From IMG/VR virus record IMGVR_UViG_3300025131_004374, positions 1 to 39,017 of that record: 39,017 bases of DNA; one strand, written 5' to 3'. The DNA is from a virus. Under the pieces are notes generated by a model. That model did not search any database. It was not told where the DNA came from and saw only the letters and a program-made list of their open reading frames with translations. The translations under genes were made by a program, and so were the position numbers. This document shows positions 30,274-39,006 of the stretch, in pieces; the first letter of the stretch is position 1, and every line of letters starts with the position of its first letter.

Positions 30274-32106
30274 TCAGGTGCCGGTGACGTTGGTGGCGTA
30301 GCAGAACGCCTGCCCGTAGCGCCAGAGGTAGTCGATGTCCTGGAAGATGGTCAGGCGGATGCGGCCGGTGGCAGACGAGCTATAGGGGTCTACGAGCACG
30401 TCGATGCCGCCCCAGCTCGCCTGAATGCCCTGGGACCAATCCCCGAATATGATGGTGTTCGCGGCAGACTGGTTAGTGGACACGGCACGGAATCCGGCGA
30501 TCTGACCATCGGCCCACACGAACTGAGCGGTGGACGTGGATTTGTCCTTGGCCATCAGCGTCGCGCGAACGGCCGGGGTCGTCACGTACACGGACGAGTC
30601 CGTGAGCGTATTGTCCTCGGCGTTCTCCTTCATAAAGCTCAGCATGTTCGCCCATGTCGGAGTCGCGGAGATCGTGGTTGTGTTGATGCTCGAAGCCGAG
30701 AGGATGCCCAAAGGCTGACCGGCGGTTCCGGCGCCCTGAAGTCCAGCCACGTCGATAGCGACGGCTGCGACCTTGGCCATGTCCTCACGCATCAGGCTTT
30801 CGATGTCGGGGCTCGCCTGCACGGTCATTCGACGGGATACCTCGGTGAGCACGCCATTGGTATGAGGCGTGAGCTTCCGAGAGCCGAACGTGGGCTGGCT
30901 CTCTGTGATCGAGTCGTCTTCGCCGAGCCAGTAGGAGGTACTGCCGGTGAGTTGGACGGGGATGTCCACATCGCCGACGAGGCCGGTCATGGACCGGAGT
31001 CCGAGTTGCGGCAGGATGAGTTGGTTTCGGAGCAACTCGATGAACGATCCGGCCATGTAGTCGGTCGCGATCAGGTTGCCGCCTGACGTACTGGCAAGGA
31101 CGTCACGCTGTGCAAAGCGCGGGTCTGGGGCGGCGAGGACATCGTATGGAATCCGCATTCCCTGCTGCGCCCCGCTCGGGCTCTTGCGCGTGGCCTCGGT
31201 GCTGATTTCGCGATACCAGTCGTTCTGGTAACTGTCTTGGGGGTCCTGGGTGCGGATGAGCTCGATGAAGGAGAATCGCTTAACCTCCTCTTCACTCATC
31301 CCGATACGTGGGTCCTCGGTCTGCGGAGCCGGTTGCTCCTTGGCGCGCTTCTTGAGGATGTCCAAGACGCTGGCCTGGAAGTCGCGCAATCCCGTCCCCT
31401 CAGACGCTGCGGTGATGGCCTCGTCGGAGAGATTGTGCGCCTTGCCGATGGCGAGGATTTCACGGACACGGTTGCGGTCTTCTGCCTGGATGGACGCCTC
31501 GTCAATGGCGGGCGCCTCCGACGGAGTTTGAACGGTCAGTTCCTCGGGCATTTCGGGTGCCTCCTTGATTGTTTCCGGCTGGTCCAGACTGCGACCGACT
31601 CCCACGCTCATATCGGCGGGTATGCTGACGAACGAGATCTCGTGCGGGGTCCACCGCGCACGAAATGTGTCAGGCTCATCTCCCTCGCCTTCCTCGACGC
31701 GCTCAAGTTGGTCGATCTGATAGCCGACTGATATGTGTCTGCGGATACGGTCTTCCACGTCCTGGCGTGTGTCCTGCCCGAGCGCCGACTTGGAAAAGCG
31801 TACCACCGCTCTTCCTCTCCTGTCGGAGTCGATGCTCGCAGAGTCCACTACTCCAGCGTGGTCGGCCGTGTCGTGGTTGATCAAAACAGCCGCGCCGTCG
31901 TCCATGCGGCCCATGTCTACAGACTCGGCATCGTGGTCGAGCACCTCGAAGCCGAACCACCGCAAGACGGGCGCCTCTGACGAGAAGGCGACCTTGACAG
32001 TACCGCCTTCGGCGTCGATGTCTTCGGCGCGGATGGTGTCCTGCATCTCGCGATGCTGTAGGCCGTCACTCGCCAGGCGGGATAGGATTTCCTGTATTTC
32101 CGGCAT
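30274..32106 (-). CDS. Prohead protease fused to HK97-fold major capsid protein
   Basis: A 610-residue fusion. Residues 1-180 are a prohead serine protease of the U35/S78 kind (VLINHDTADHAG with the catalytic His, RRHISVGYQI, HEISFVSIPADMSVG with the Ser). Residues 195-290 are a charged helical delta/scaffold segment (RVREILAIGKAHNL). Residues 300-610 are the HK97 capsid fold (STSGGNLIATDYMAGSFIEL, LTPHTNGVLTEVSRRM, RIRLTIFQDIDYLWR). In assembly the protease releases and removes the front part. The gene overlaps the portal gene by 41 bp. A single gene combining these functions is known in other phages. Confidence 0.9.
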   Translation of the reverse strand: MPEIQEILSRLASDGLQHREMQDTIRAEDIDAEGGTVKVAFSSEAPVLRWFGFEVLDHDAESVDMGRMDDGAAVLINHDTADHAGVVDSASIDSDRRGRAVVRFSKSALGQDTRQDVEDRIRRHISVGYQIDQLERVEEGEGDEPDTFRARWTPHEISFVSIPADMSVGVGRSLDQPETIKEAPEMPEELTVQTPSEAPAIDEASIQAEDRNRVREILAIGKAHNLSDEAITAASEGTGLRDFQASVLDILKKRAKEQPAPQTEDPRIGMSEEEVKRFSFIELIRTQDPQDSYQNDWYREISTEATRKSPSGAQQGMRIPYDVLAAPDPRFAQRDVLASTSGGNLIATDYMAGSFIELLRNQLILPQLGLRSMTGLVGDVDIPVQLTGSTSYWLGEDDSITESQPTFGSRKLTPHTNGVLTEVSRRMTVQASPDIESLMREDMAKVAAVAIDVAGLQGAGTAGQPLGILSASSINTTTISATPTWANMLSFMKENAEDNTLTDSSVYVTTPAVRATLMAKDKSTSTAQFVWADGQIAGFRAVSTNQSAANTIIFGDWSQGIQASWGGIDVLVDPYSSSATGRIRLTIFQDIDYLWRYGQAFCYATNVTGT

Positions 32107-33538
32107 TGTTTACCCCTTTATCAGTAACCACTTTTGTCAACCCGAACTCGGCTGCGAGCGTCTCGTCGGACTGGATGCGCTCGTAGATTTCGCGTAGTTC
32201 CATGCCCGACTGCTCGGCTACTATGGTGGTGTCATCCATCCACAGATTGCCGCGGGCGATCTCGTTCGCCTGAAGATCCTTGAGCGGGTCCACCCATGCC
32301 CAGCGGCGGGGCTGCCAGGTGTCCGCGTGAAACTTCTCCATCTTCGACAGCGGCAGGTTGCTCATGCCCGATGTCAGGAACATCTCCAGCCACACCGCGA
32401 AGATGCGCCGGTTCCAGTGCCGGATCATCCATTCCTGGTTCGCGATCCACTCGTCACGCTCGGCTAACTTGCCCTCTCGTAGGCTGGAGAAGTTGACTCC
32501 TTCCAGGTCGTTGGCCAGTCCGTTGTAGGTGACGCCCAGCCCCGAACTGATCCCCCGCAGAGCGCCTTTCACGAAGTCGGCAAACGCGGTGGTCGGATGA
32601 GTCGGGTCCCACTGAGTAATGTCCCAGCCGGTGGGCAGTTTCTCGAACGTGCCGGGGGAAACGTCTGTGACCGGCATATTAACGTCCGAATTATCCGCCT
32701 GGAGCTCTTCGCCGGGCATGTATTTGTAAAAACCCATCTTGCTGGCACCGAGGCGAGCGGCCACGGTCTCGGCTTCGATGTAGCCTTCGAGCATATTGAG
32801 CCGGGGCATGGATGCCGCAGCCCAGGAGATGCCGCGCACGGCGCCGGGTCGCTCGGTTTTCTTCAGGAGGATCATGTCCTCCCGGCCCACCCGCTGGCGT
32901 TTGTTTGCGCGGCGCTTGCTCGTCCAGTTCCCTGGATGACTGCCGTCCAGCCAGTACGCCTGCGGCACACCGAGGCTGTCCATCTCGACAGCCATGTACA
33001 CTGAGCGCCCGCCTTTAAGCTCCTCGCAATACTGGTCATCTAGGTAGTCACCTTCGAGCAGACGCATCGTGAATCCATACGGGTTCTCGGCACCTTTCAT
33101 CAGTAGGGAGATGCATTCGCCATCGCGGGCTGTGGAACGTAGCGCGAGCTTGCTGGCCTCGGTGAACGTCATTCCGCCGACTGTGGCGTAGTGACAAGAC
33201 CAGTCGTGCCACGCCTCTTCGATGATGCGGTTAGCCCCGGTGTCGGGCGTGCCGTTGGGGTCTTTGATACGCATCTGAAGCTTGATGCCGCGCCCGATGA
33301 CGTTGTTTTCGAGCATGCCGAGATATTTGCGAAAATAGTCGTTGTTCTGCTCCAGCGTCCGCGCGCGTTCGCGGATAGGCCGCAGCCCGCCCTTGAGTTC
33401 GGCGTTGGCATCGCTCGCACTAAACGCCCAGTCCTCGGTGAGGCGGGTTTTCTTGGCAGCATTCCAGGCGCGGGCATATGATTGCCGCCTTGCAGCCCTG
33501 CGCCCTGCCAGCCGTTTCAGCCGATCAAGAAACGTCAT
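32066..33538 (-). CDS. Portal protein, lambda family
   Basis: A 490-residue protein of the lambda gpB portal family: ARTLEQNNDYFRKYLGMLENNVIG near residue 60, GMTFTEASKLALRSTARDGE at about 125, RPGAVRGISWAAASMPRLNML, and YNGLANDLEGVNFSSLREGK. Twelve copies form the ring through which DNA is packaged and to which the tail joins. Normal length. It overlaps the gpW-like gene by 14 bp and the capsid gene by 41 bp. Confidence 0.92.
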   Translation of the reverse strand: MTFLDRLKRLAGRRAARRQSYARAWNAAKKTRLTEDWAFSASDANAELKGGLRPIRERARTLEQNNDYFRKYLGMLENNVIGRGIKLQMRIKDPNGTPDTGANRIIEEAWHDWSCHYATVGGMTFTEASKLALRSTARDGECISLLMKGAENPYGFTMRLLEGDYLDDQYCEELKGGRSVYMAVEMDSLGVPQAYWLDGSHPGNWTSKRRANKRQRVGREDMILLKKTERPGAVRGISWAAASMPRLNMLEGYIEAETVAARLGASKMGFYKYMPGEELQADNSDVNMPVTDVSPGTFEKLPTGWDITQWDPTHPTTAFADFVKGALRGISSGLGVTYNGLANDLEGVNFSSLREGKLAERDEWIANQEWMIRHWNRRIFAVWLEMFLTSGMSNLPLSKMEKFHADTWQPRRWAWVDPLKDLQANEIARGNLWMDDTTIVAEQSGMELREIYERIQSDETLAAEFGLTKVVTDKGVNNAGNTGNPIPPGE

Positions 33539-34079
33539 CTGAGGTAAACCTCACATATATCTTGTTGGTCGGTTGCTCGCCACGGCGCACCCGGCGTTTG
33601 TCCTCGTTGCGCAGAACGTCGAACTTGAGACGCTTCATCAGCTCGTATCGGGTCTGGAGTAGATCGGGGTCACGGGCCAGCGCGGCGTCAGACTTCATAA
33701 TCTGGACGATGTTGTTGTACATCGCCTCGACGTCTGCCTCGACGTTGACCGAATGGTAGTTGGTGTCGGTGCTCGCCGGATCGCGGACGACACTGAGCGA
33801 ATCTTTCCCCACGATGGCGCGGAAACTCTCGCCCGTTACAGACGCAGTCCACTCGTAATCGCCGGGGAGAAGGTTCGCGGTGTCGGTCGCTGCAATGTTG
33901 ACCTCGAACGCCGATCCGGTGACAGTCGCCTGCACCGTCATCGACGAGGGTCCGCGCAGCGTGTAGGTGAGCGTCCAGTCGGACGTCGGGTAGGAGTCGT
34001 AGGTTTTTTGCCAGCGCACCGAATCGCCCTGGAAGAACTCCATAGGCTCGTTGGTTGCCGCGTCAAACGTCACAGCCAT
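33525..34079 (-). CDS. gpW-like head-tail joining protein with beta domain
   Basis: A 184-residue protein in two parts. Residues 1-110 form a beta sandwich (DWTLTYTLRGPSSMTVQA ... PGDYEWTASVTG). Residues 125-184 are helical and basic (DADVEAMYNN-like helix, RYELMKRLKFDVLRNEDKRR, then NKIYVRF), similar to what lies between terminase and portal in lambda, the place of gpW. The N-terminal domain is an addition compared with the 68-residue gpW. Start MAVTFDAA follows CAGGAGG. Confidence 0.62.
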   Translation of the reverse strand: MAVTFDAATNEPMEFFQGDSVRWQKTYDSYPTSDWTLTYTLRGPSSMTVQATVTGSAFEVNIAATDTANLLPGDYEWTASVTGESFRAIVGKDSLSVVRDPASTDTNYHSVNVEADVEAMYNNIVQIMKSDAALARDPDLLQTRYELMKRLKFDVLRNEDKRRVRRGEQPTNKIYVRFTSDDVS

Positions 34080-34136
34080 GGGCTGGCCTCCTGTAGATCG
34101 TGTGTCTACCAAAGGCCGAAAACGTCAACCTAGGGC

Positions 34137-34167
34137 AAAAAAAGAGCCCCGGTGACAAGCCGGGGCC
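34137..34167 (-). terminator. Rho-independent terminator
   Basis: On the minus strand a perfect 7-bp stem GCCCCGG/CCGGGGC with a 7-base loop is followed by TC and seven T. It stands after the 75-residue gene and before the gpW-like gene, so it separates the terminase operon from the head-tail operon. Confidence 0.88.
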
Positions 34168-34242
34168 AAGGGAGGAGGCGGACAGGATGCGCGAACCGTC
34201 CGCGCCATTACCATAGCAGAACGGGCTGTGGATTGCAATAGG

Positions 34243-34470
34243 TCACAGATACCACACCGGCAGAGCGCAGTCCTCGGCCCGGGGCTCGAACCACCCGCGG
34301 TCACTGCCGCACATGTTCTCATCGTTGACCATCACCACGGCTGTGGGCCAGATGTGGGGAGGCAGTAGTAACCGCGGCTCGGCACCCGGTGCCATACAGC
34401 GCAGCCACGTCTCTGGGTCAATGCGGAATACATGGTCGCAGTTATCACACCCGTGGTCGTGGTGTTGCAT
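34243..34470 (-). CDS. Small Cys/His unknown protein
   Basis: A 75-residue protein with an N-terminal QHHDHGCDNCDHVF and later Cys in MCGSDRG and DCALPVWYL, suggesting metal binding. It lies 3 bp after the ATP-grasp gene and just before the terminator, so it is co-transcribed with the enzyme. Function unknown. Confidence 0.6.
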   Translation of the reverse strand: MQHHDHGCDNCDHVFRIDPETWLRCMAPGAEPRLLLPPHIWPTAVVMVNDENMCGSDRGWFEPRAEDCALPVWYL

Positions 34471-34473
34471 CTC

Positions 34474-35673
34474 TTATCCCATCACCAACTCAATGTTCTC
34501 GATAGCCGCCTCGGCCGCTTCCTGTGCCGCGTTGCGCGTGGCCCCCGTTGCCATCACGCACCCCAGCCGGTCGGAGTGTGACCGCACCTCGGTGACCCGT
34601 TGACCAGCCCGCGCGCGGATGTCCACCAGTAGCAACCCGCGCCACGAGTCCAGGTCGGCCACTCCGCGGATGGCGAGGATCTCGCCCAGCTTCCCGGGGA
34701 ACAGATACCGTTGGCACACGTGGGTGTTGCAACTCGGCGCCAGGTCGGCCCGTGTCAGGCGGTCACCAACGCACTGCCGGATAGCCAAGGAGACCAGATT
34801 GACACCAGTCGCGGCAGGGATCTGGAACGCGGCGAAATGCCCACCCGACAGTCGCGCGTGCATCTCGACGATGATGACGTCATCAGCGGTAGCGATCATG
34901 TCGGCCTTAACCGGGCCAGTGGTCAGGCCCATGGCGCGGGCGTGGTCCTCGAATCGCATGGCGATCAGTCGCCGTGCCGGGTCGGTCAGGTCTGCCGGCA
35001 TGTCGCCACCGTCCTCGATGATGTAGGGAGCGAACTGGCCCCACCGCGAGTAGTTGCGGTCGCTGATGCCCACGATACGCGCCGTGTGATCGTCACCTAC
35101 TACCATCCCCTCCACCGATATCTGTTGTCCATGCACGATCTGCTCGGCGATGGCAACGCCCGAGGTAGAGCTCTCTATGGCTCGGTGCCATGCAGTGGTC
35201 AGTCCTGCGGGCTCGGTGACCACAGACACACCACGCGAGCCACGCCCGTCAGGTGGTTTGACAATGATCGGGTAGTCGGGGTCGGTCAGGTCCACCGCGG
35301 GGGCCATGTGGGCACGCCCCATGCCGCGACCGGCCTCACGCTGGAGGATCTTGTTTGCTGCGATCCGTGCCGCCTCGTTGGAGATCGACACCAGGCCGCG
35401 CGCGTTGGCCACTGCCGCCACGGTCATTGGCACATCACAGCCAAGGCTGAACACGCCACACAGCGGACCATTGAACCGCTCCCACTTCTCGGCCTCACGT
35501 AGGGTGCCTTCGATGTCATAGGTGGACACGCACGCCTCGTGTGCCGCCTGCTCCAGTCCCGGTGCTGACGCATCACTGTCGGTGCAGAATACGTCCAGCC
35601 CGAGTGCGGTCGCCTCTGAGATCCCGGGCAGTGACTCGATGCCGCCGCCAATCATCATTATTGTTCCCTGCAT
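34474..35673 (-). CDS. ATP-grasp ligase
   Basis: A 399-residue enzyme of the carbamoyl-phosphate-synthase-like ATP-grasp group. An N-terminal pre-ATP-grasp domain starts MMIGGGIESLPGIS. The ATP-binding region has YPIIVKPPDGRGSRGVSVV, and the metal-binding end has DVIIVEMHARLSGGHF. Members join a carboxylate to an amine or thiol using ATP; many lie in surface-polysaccharide or natural-product clusters. It is inserted between the large terminase and the gpW-like gene, which are neighbours in lambda. GAGGACACC precedes the ATG. Substrate unknown. Confidence 0.85.
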   Translation of the reverse strand: MQGTIMMIGGGIESLPGISEATALGLDVFCTDSDASAPGLEQAAHEACVSTYDIEGTLREAEKWERFNGPLCGVFSLGCDVPMTVAAVANARGLVSISNEAARIAANKILQREAGRGMGRAHMAPAVDLTDPDYPIIVKPPDGRGSRGVSVVTEPAGLTTAWHRAIESSTSGVAIAEQIVHGQQISVEGMVVGDDHTARIVGISDRNYSRWGQFAPYIIEDGGDMPADLTDPARRLIAMRFEDHARAMGLTTGPVKADMIATADDVIIVEMHARLSGGHFAAFQIPAATGVNLVSLAIRQCVGDRLTRADLAPSCNTHVCQRYLFPGKLGEILAIRGVADLDSWRGLLLVDIRARAGQRVTEVRSHSDRLGCVMATGATRNAAQEAAEAAIENIELVMG

Positions 35674-35685
35674 GGTGTCCTCATG

Positions 35686-37563
35686 TTACCAGTTCCTTGC
35701 CCAGCCTCCCTTGCGCTTGGGTTTGCGTCCTTCTCTGATCTTCGCGGCCTGCTCCCGGGCTGTGAGCTCCGCTGGGGGCTCAGGATCATCACCCCGGTCT
35801 GCTGCCACCCGGTCGGCCAGTGCGTCCAGGTCGTATCGCATGAGCTCCTTGGCCGCCATCGCATACACGCGGCAGTCGAGTGCCTCGTTGCGGGATCGTT
35901 TCTTGCGCCACACGGCCTTGGAGATGCCTTTCTCGAATTTGGTGACTCGCTTCTCGGCTGTGAGCTGGAGGAAGTATTCGGCCTCCCGCCCGTTGGGAAA
36001 ATGGCAGTAGCCCGGTCCAGGCTCTTCGATGTGGAGCCGCGCGTAGATCATCTCTTTCGCGGTGTCGGTGCCCACGCGGACCAGTCTCGCCTTGCGTGAT
36101 CCGCTGCGGATGGGGCTACTCGCCACCGGGTAGCCCTGGACGGACATGCCTTTGCTCGCATAAATCCCCCGCTTCATTTTGGCCATGCCCTGACAGTACG
36201 AGTACACCGCCTGGGTCTGGTCACCCGAGTCGATCAGTGTCCCCCGGGGGATCAGGACACGGCCGTCCGCGGTCTCATACGACATCGCGATCCATACGTC
36301 CACCTCCTCCCATAGCTCCGGTCGTGACGGGTCGCCAAGGAACACGCGGTAGTCGAGCGACCATGTTTCGTTGGCGCGTCCCCAGCCCACGAGCTCGGCC
36401 TCGATGCGGTCACCTTGGACGTCCGCGCCAATGGTCATGGCGACCACTTCCTCGGGGACGGGGTCGGTCGAGAACGGCTCGCACCGTGCCATCAGCGGGC
36501 CCTCGTCCACCTCCTCTCCCGCGTCTGTGGAGACCTCGCCCAGGACCGTGTTGACGTAGGTCCGCAATCTGACCGGGTCTTTGTGGACCTCCCGAAACTC
36601 GGTGGCGAGCTGACCCCATGTGGCATTGGGGCTGTACGAGTAGGCCGCCCATATCGCGAACCCGGCTCTTCCGAGAAACGGTGCGGTTGCCCGCCACTCG
36701 CCTTCGGATACCATCTGGCGTTGATCGGAGTAGGGGATCATCCTAGTGCAATCCGTACACTCGAACTCGGCTTTACCCGGTTGCGCGTGTGGCCACTTCA
36801 GTTGGGAGAAGCGCAGTATTTGGTATGTGCCGCACTTGAGGCACGGCACGAAGTATCGCCGCTGGTCGCTGTCGTTGTACGCTTTCTCGATGCGTGACAG
36901 ACCTTGCACCGTAGGTGTTGAACCCAGCACGATCTTGCGATTCCAGTAGGTGTCGGAGCGCCTTTTGCCCAGACTGATCTGGTCACCCTCCTGACCAGCG
37001 CCCTCGGCCGGGTAACCGTCCACCTCGTCGAAGATCACCACCCGGGCCGTCACCCGGCGGAACCCGCGCGCGGAGTTGGCGCCCACGATCATAATCTGGC
37101 CACCGACGAACAGCTTTTTTAGGATCGTGTTCGACGAGTCCCGGCTTTTCTCGGGGCTCACCAGATCAGATAGTCCGGCCGTGTCTCGAATCATCGGGCC
37201 GAGCTCGTCCTTGCTCCATCCCGCCGCGTCCTCGACGGTCGGCTGTACCATCAGGATAGGACACGGGTCGTTGCTCATGTGATAGGCTATCAGATGCCCG
37301 AGTATTTTGGTGAACCCGAGGCGGGCTGACTTGATCAGTACCACCTCCTCCACAGCCGGGTCCGTCATGGCTTCCATAATCCCGACTTGATACGGGTAGG
37401 AATGCCACTTGCCACTGATGGCGGACGCCTCCGGTGACAGGTAGGCATGGCGCTCGGCCCACTCGGGCAACGTCAGCCTAGGTGGTGGGACCAGGCTCTT
37501 CGACGCCAGATCCATCGCCGACTCTGCCAGCGCAATCGTCGAGTGTTCGACGACAGGTGCCAT
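35686..37563 (-). CDS. Terminase large subunit, GpA family
   Basis: A 625-residue packaging motor. The ATPase has the family variant of Walker A (IKSARLGFTK) and Walker B (RVVIFDEVDGYP). A Cys4 zinc site (CLKCGTY ... CTDCTRM) lies between the ATPase and nuclease, as is typical. The nuclease part has TIGADVQGDRIEAELVGWG, LIDSGDQTQAVYSY and RNEALDCRVYAMAA. This family cuts at cos in lambda-like phages. Overlaps the small subunit gene by 86 bp. Confidence 0.95.
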   Translation of the reverse strand: MAPVVEHSTIALAESAMDLASKSLVPPPRLTLPEWAERHAYLSPEASAISGKWHSYPYQVGIMEAMTDPAVEEVVLIKSARLGFTKILGHLIAYHMSNDPCPILMVQPTVEDAAGWSKDELGPMIRDTAGLSDLVSPEKSRDSSNTILKKLFVGGQIMIVGANSARGFRRVTARVVIFDEVDGYPAEGAGQEGDQISLGKRRSDTYWNRKIVLGSTPTVQGLSRIEKAYNDSDQRRYFVPCLKCGTYQILRFSQLKWPHAQPGKAEFECTDCTRMIPYSDQRQMVSEGEWRATAPFLGRAGFAIWAAYSYSPNATWGQLATEFREVHKDPVRLRTYVNTVLGEVSTDAGEEVDEGPLMARCEPFSTDPVPEEVVAMTIGADVQGDRIEAELVGWGRANETWSLDYRVFLGDPSRPELWEEVDVWIAMSYETADGRVLIPRGTLIDSGDQTQAVYSYCQGMAKMKRGIYASKGMSVQGYPVASSPIRSGSRKARLVRVGTDTAKEMIYARLHIEEPGPGYCHFPNGREAEYFLQLTAEKRVTKFEKGISKAVWRKKRSRNEALDCRVYAMAAKELMRYDLDALADRVAADRGDDPEPPAELTAREQAAKIREGRKPKRKGGWARNW

Positions 37564-37957
37564 CTACCATCTCCCATGTTTGGGCTGTCATGTCGGGGAC
37601 CAGCGCACGGATGCGGGTCGGCAATGCCAGCACCTCGGTCTTGATTGCGGCAAACGCGCGTGACCATGTGGCAACCACTACGTCATGGGGGATCGCCCCC
37701 TCTGCCAGCTTGCGCGCCTGCAACTCGGTCTTCTCGGCTTGGGCCTCGGTGAGGCGTAGCTTCGCTTCCTCATACGTGCCGCCTGCTTCGCTCTTTGCCG
37801 CGCGCCGAGAGGCGAACCACTCAATGCACTCGGGCAGGTTGTAGCGATTGGCTCTCCCTTTTTGGGTCTGGACCGGGAAGCCGCTCTTTTGCCAGTTGGT
37901 TATGGTCTGGAGTGTGACGCCGAACGCCGACGCCACGTCATTACGGGAAACGATCAT
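37478..37957 (-). CDS. Terminase small subunit, Nu1-like
   Basis: A 159-residue DNA-recognition subunit. Residues 1-45 are the winged helix-turn-helix of lambda Nu1 (VSRNDVASAFGVTLQTITNW), followed by a helical dimerisation part (YEEAKLRLTEAQAEKTELQ) and a C-terminal part that contacts the large subunit. It binds cos near the window end, 1 kb away. Start MIVSRNDV is the usual family start. Confidence 0.92.
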   Translation of the reverse strand: MIVSRNDVASAFGVTLQTITNWQKSGFPVQTQKGRANRYNLPECIEWFASRRAAKSEAGGTYEEAKLRLTEAQAEKTELQARKLAEGAIPHDVVVATWSRAFAAIKTEVLALPTRIRALVPDMTAQTWEMVDGTCRRTLDDCAGRVGDGSGVEEPGPTT

Positions 37958-37962
37958 GCGGA

Positions 37963-38925
37963 CTACTCCTCGTCGGCCACCATCGGAACCTCCACATAGC
38001 CCTCCGGTGGTCCTTCACGATCACCCACAGAACCCAGCGGAGCACCAGCAATCCGCATGCGCCGTTTGGTGTCCTCCCAATCTGCTTCCTCTTCGGCTGC
38101 GAGTTGCTCGCCCACCGCGTGCGACTTGTCACTGAGCTCGCGTCCCACGGTCTCGCCCCACTCGGCGTAAGGCATACGGCAACCCGGCGCCGTGGTCATC
38201 AGACAGGACTGCTCGTGCATGCGCAAGTTGACCCGCTTGGCTGCCGCGTAGCCCATCCAGAACTCATTCGCCGGCCGCTCGTACAGCGCCTCGGTTCTGA
38301 CCTGCTGGCGGAGCCGGTGCTCGGTCGCCGCGTAGTCCTCTGCGCTGGTCTGAGTCTTGAGCCGTTCCAGAAACCACAGAGGCGGCATGGGCAAATAGTC
38401 CACGCCGTAGATGCCGATGGTCTTGTACTCCAGGTAGATTCCCAGAGCCATCATGTAGCAGATGGTGTTGGAGAAATAGTTAGGGTAGTCCAGTTTCGCC
38501 AGTTCCTCGGACGGGTACAGCACCGGGTGTTGGACGCCCTGGAGCGGGTGGAACAACACCACCGGGATCTCGCGTTTCTCGACTTCCCGATCTGCGGTCG
38601 TCACCTCGTCGTGGAGCTCGAACACCGCGGTGAGTTGCGGTTGCTCCATGTCGTTGACGCCCCACACGTCCATGGTCCAGTCGTTGGCCACGGTCATCCC
38701 GTACACGTTGGTGAGTCCCTTGCCGAGGATGATGAGGTTCTGACATCGCTTCAACGACTCCACCGGCTCGCAGGTTTCGCGGAACTTCTCGCGGCGCGCG
38801 GCCCGGGCTTCGGCTTCCTTTTGGCGTGCCTCCATTTCGGCCATCATGGCCTGTTCTTTGTTGCGCTCTTCTTCCACGTTGATTGCCGTTTGCAGGGTCT
38901 CTGGAGTCTCTGGCGTGTCTGTCAT
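37963..38925 (-). CDS. DUF115/MptE-like Rossmann protein
   Basis: A 320-residue protein of a type often seen beside phage terminases. After a charged coiled-coil start (residues 1-50), the core has NLIILGKGLTNVYG, MDVWGVNDM, FELHDE and NYFSNTICYMMALGIYLEYK followed by TIGIYGVDY. This set resembles the DUF115/MptE-like and GT42-like folds found in Maf flagellin glycosyltransferases and sialyltransferases. If similar, it might move a nonulosonic sugar to a virion or host protein; that link is inference. It is the first gene of the terminase operon; an 8-codon frame with AGGAG upstream ends on its ATG. Confidence 0.7.
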   Translation of the reverse strand: MTDTPETPETLQTAINVEEERNKEQAMMAEMEARQKEAEARAARREKFRETCEPVESLKRCQNLIILGKGLTNVYGMTVANDWTMDVWGVNDMEQPQLTAVFELHDEVTTADREVEKREIPVVLFHPLQGVQHPVLYPSEELAKLDYPNYFSNTICYMMALGIYLEYKTIGIYGVDYLPMPPLWFLERLKTQTSAEDYAATEHRLRQQVRTEALYERPANEFWMGYAAAKRVNLRMHEQSCLMTTAPGCRMPYAEWGETVGRELSDKSHAVGEQLAAEEEADWEDTKRRMRIAGAPLGSVGDREGPPEGYVEVPMVADEE

Positions 38926-39006
38926 GGAGGTTCCCGTTGTGCGCGCATCGGGGTTGCTCCTCTGGTAAACCGAAACGAAAACCTTGGTAACTGGAGACAG
39001 AATGGG

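Noticed and set aside
29716-31086. 456-codon plus-strand frame opposite capsid-region genes
   Set aside because: It lies antisense to well-supported virion genes, has Gly/Val/His-rich shadow composition and no ribosome site; GC-rich DNA often leaves such frames open.
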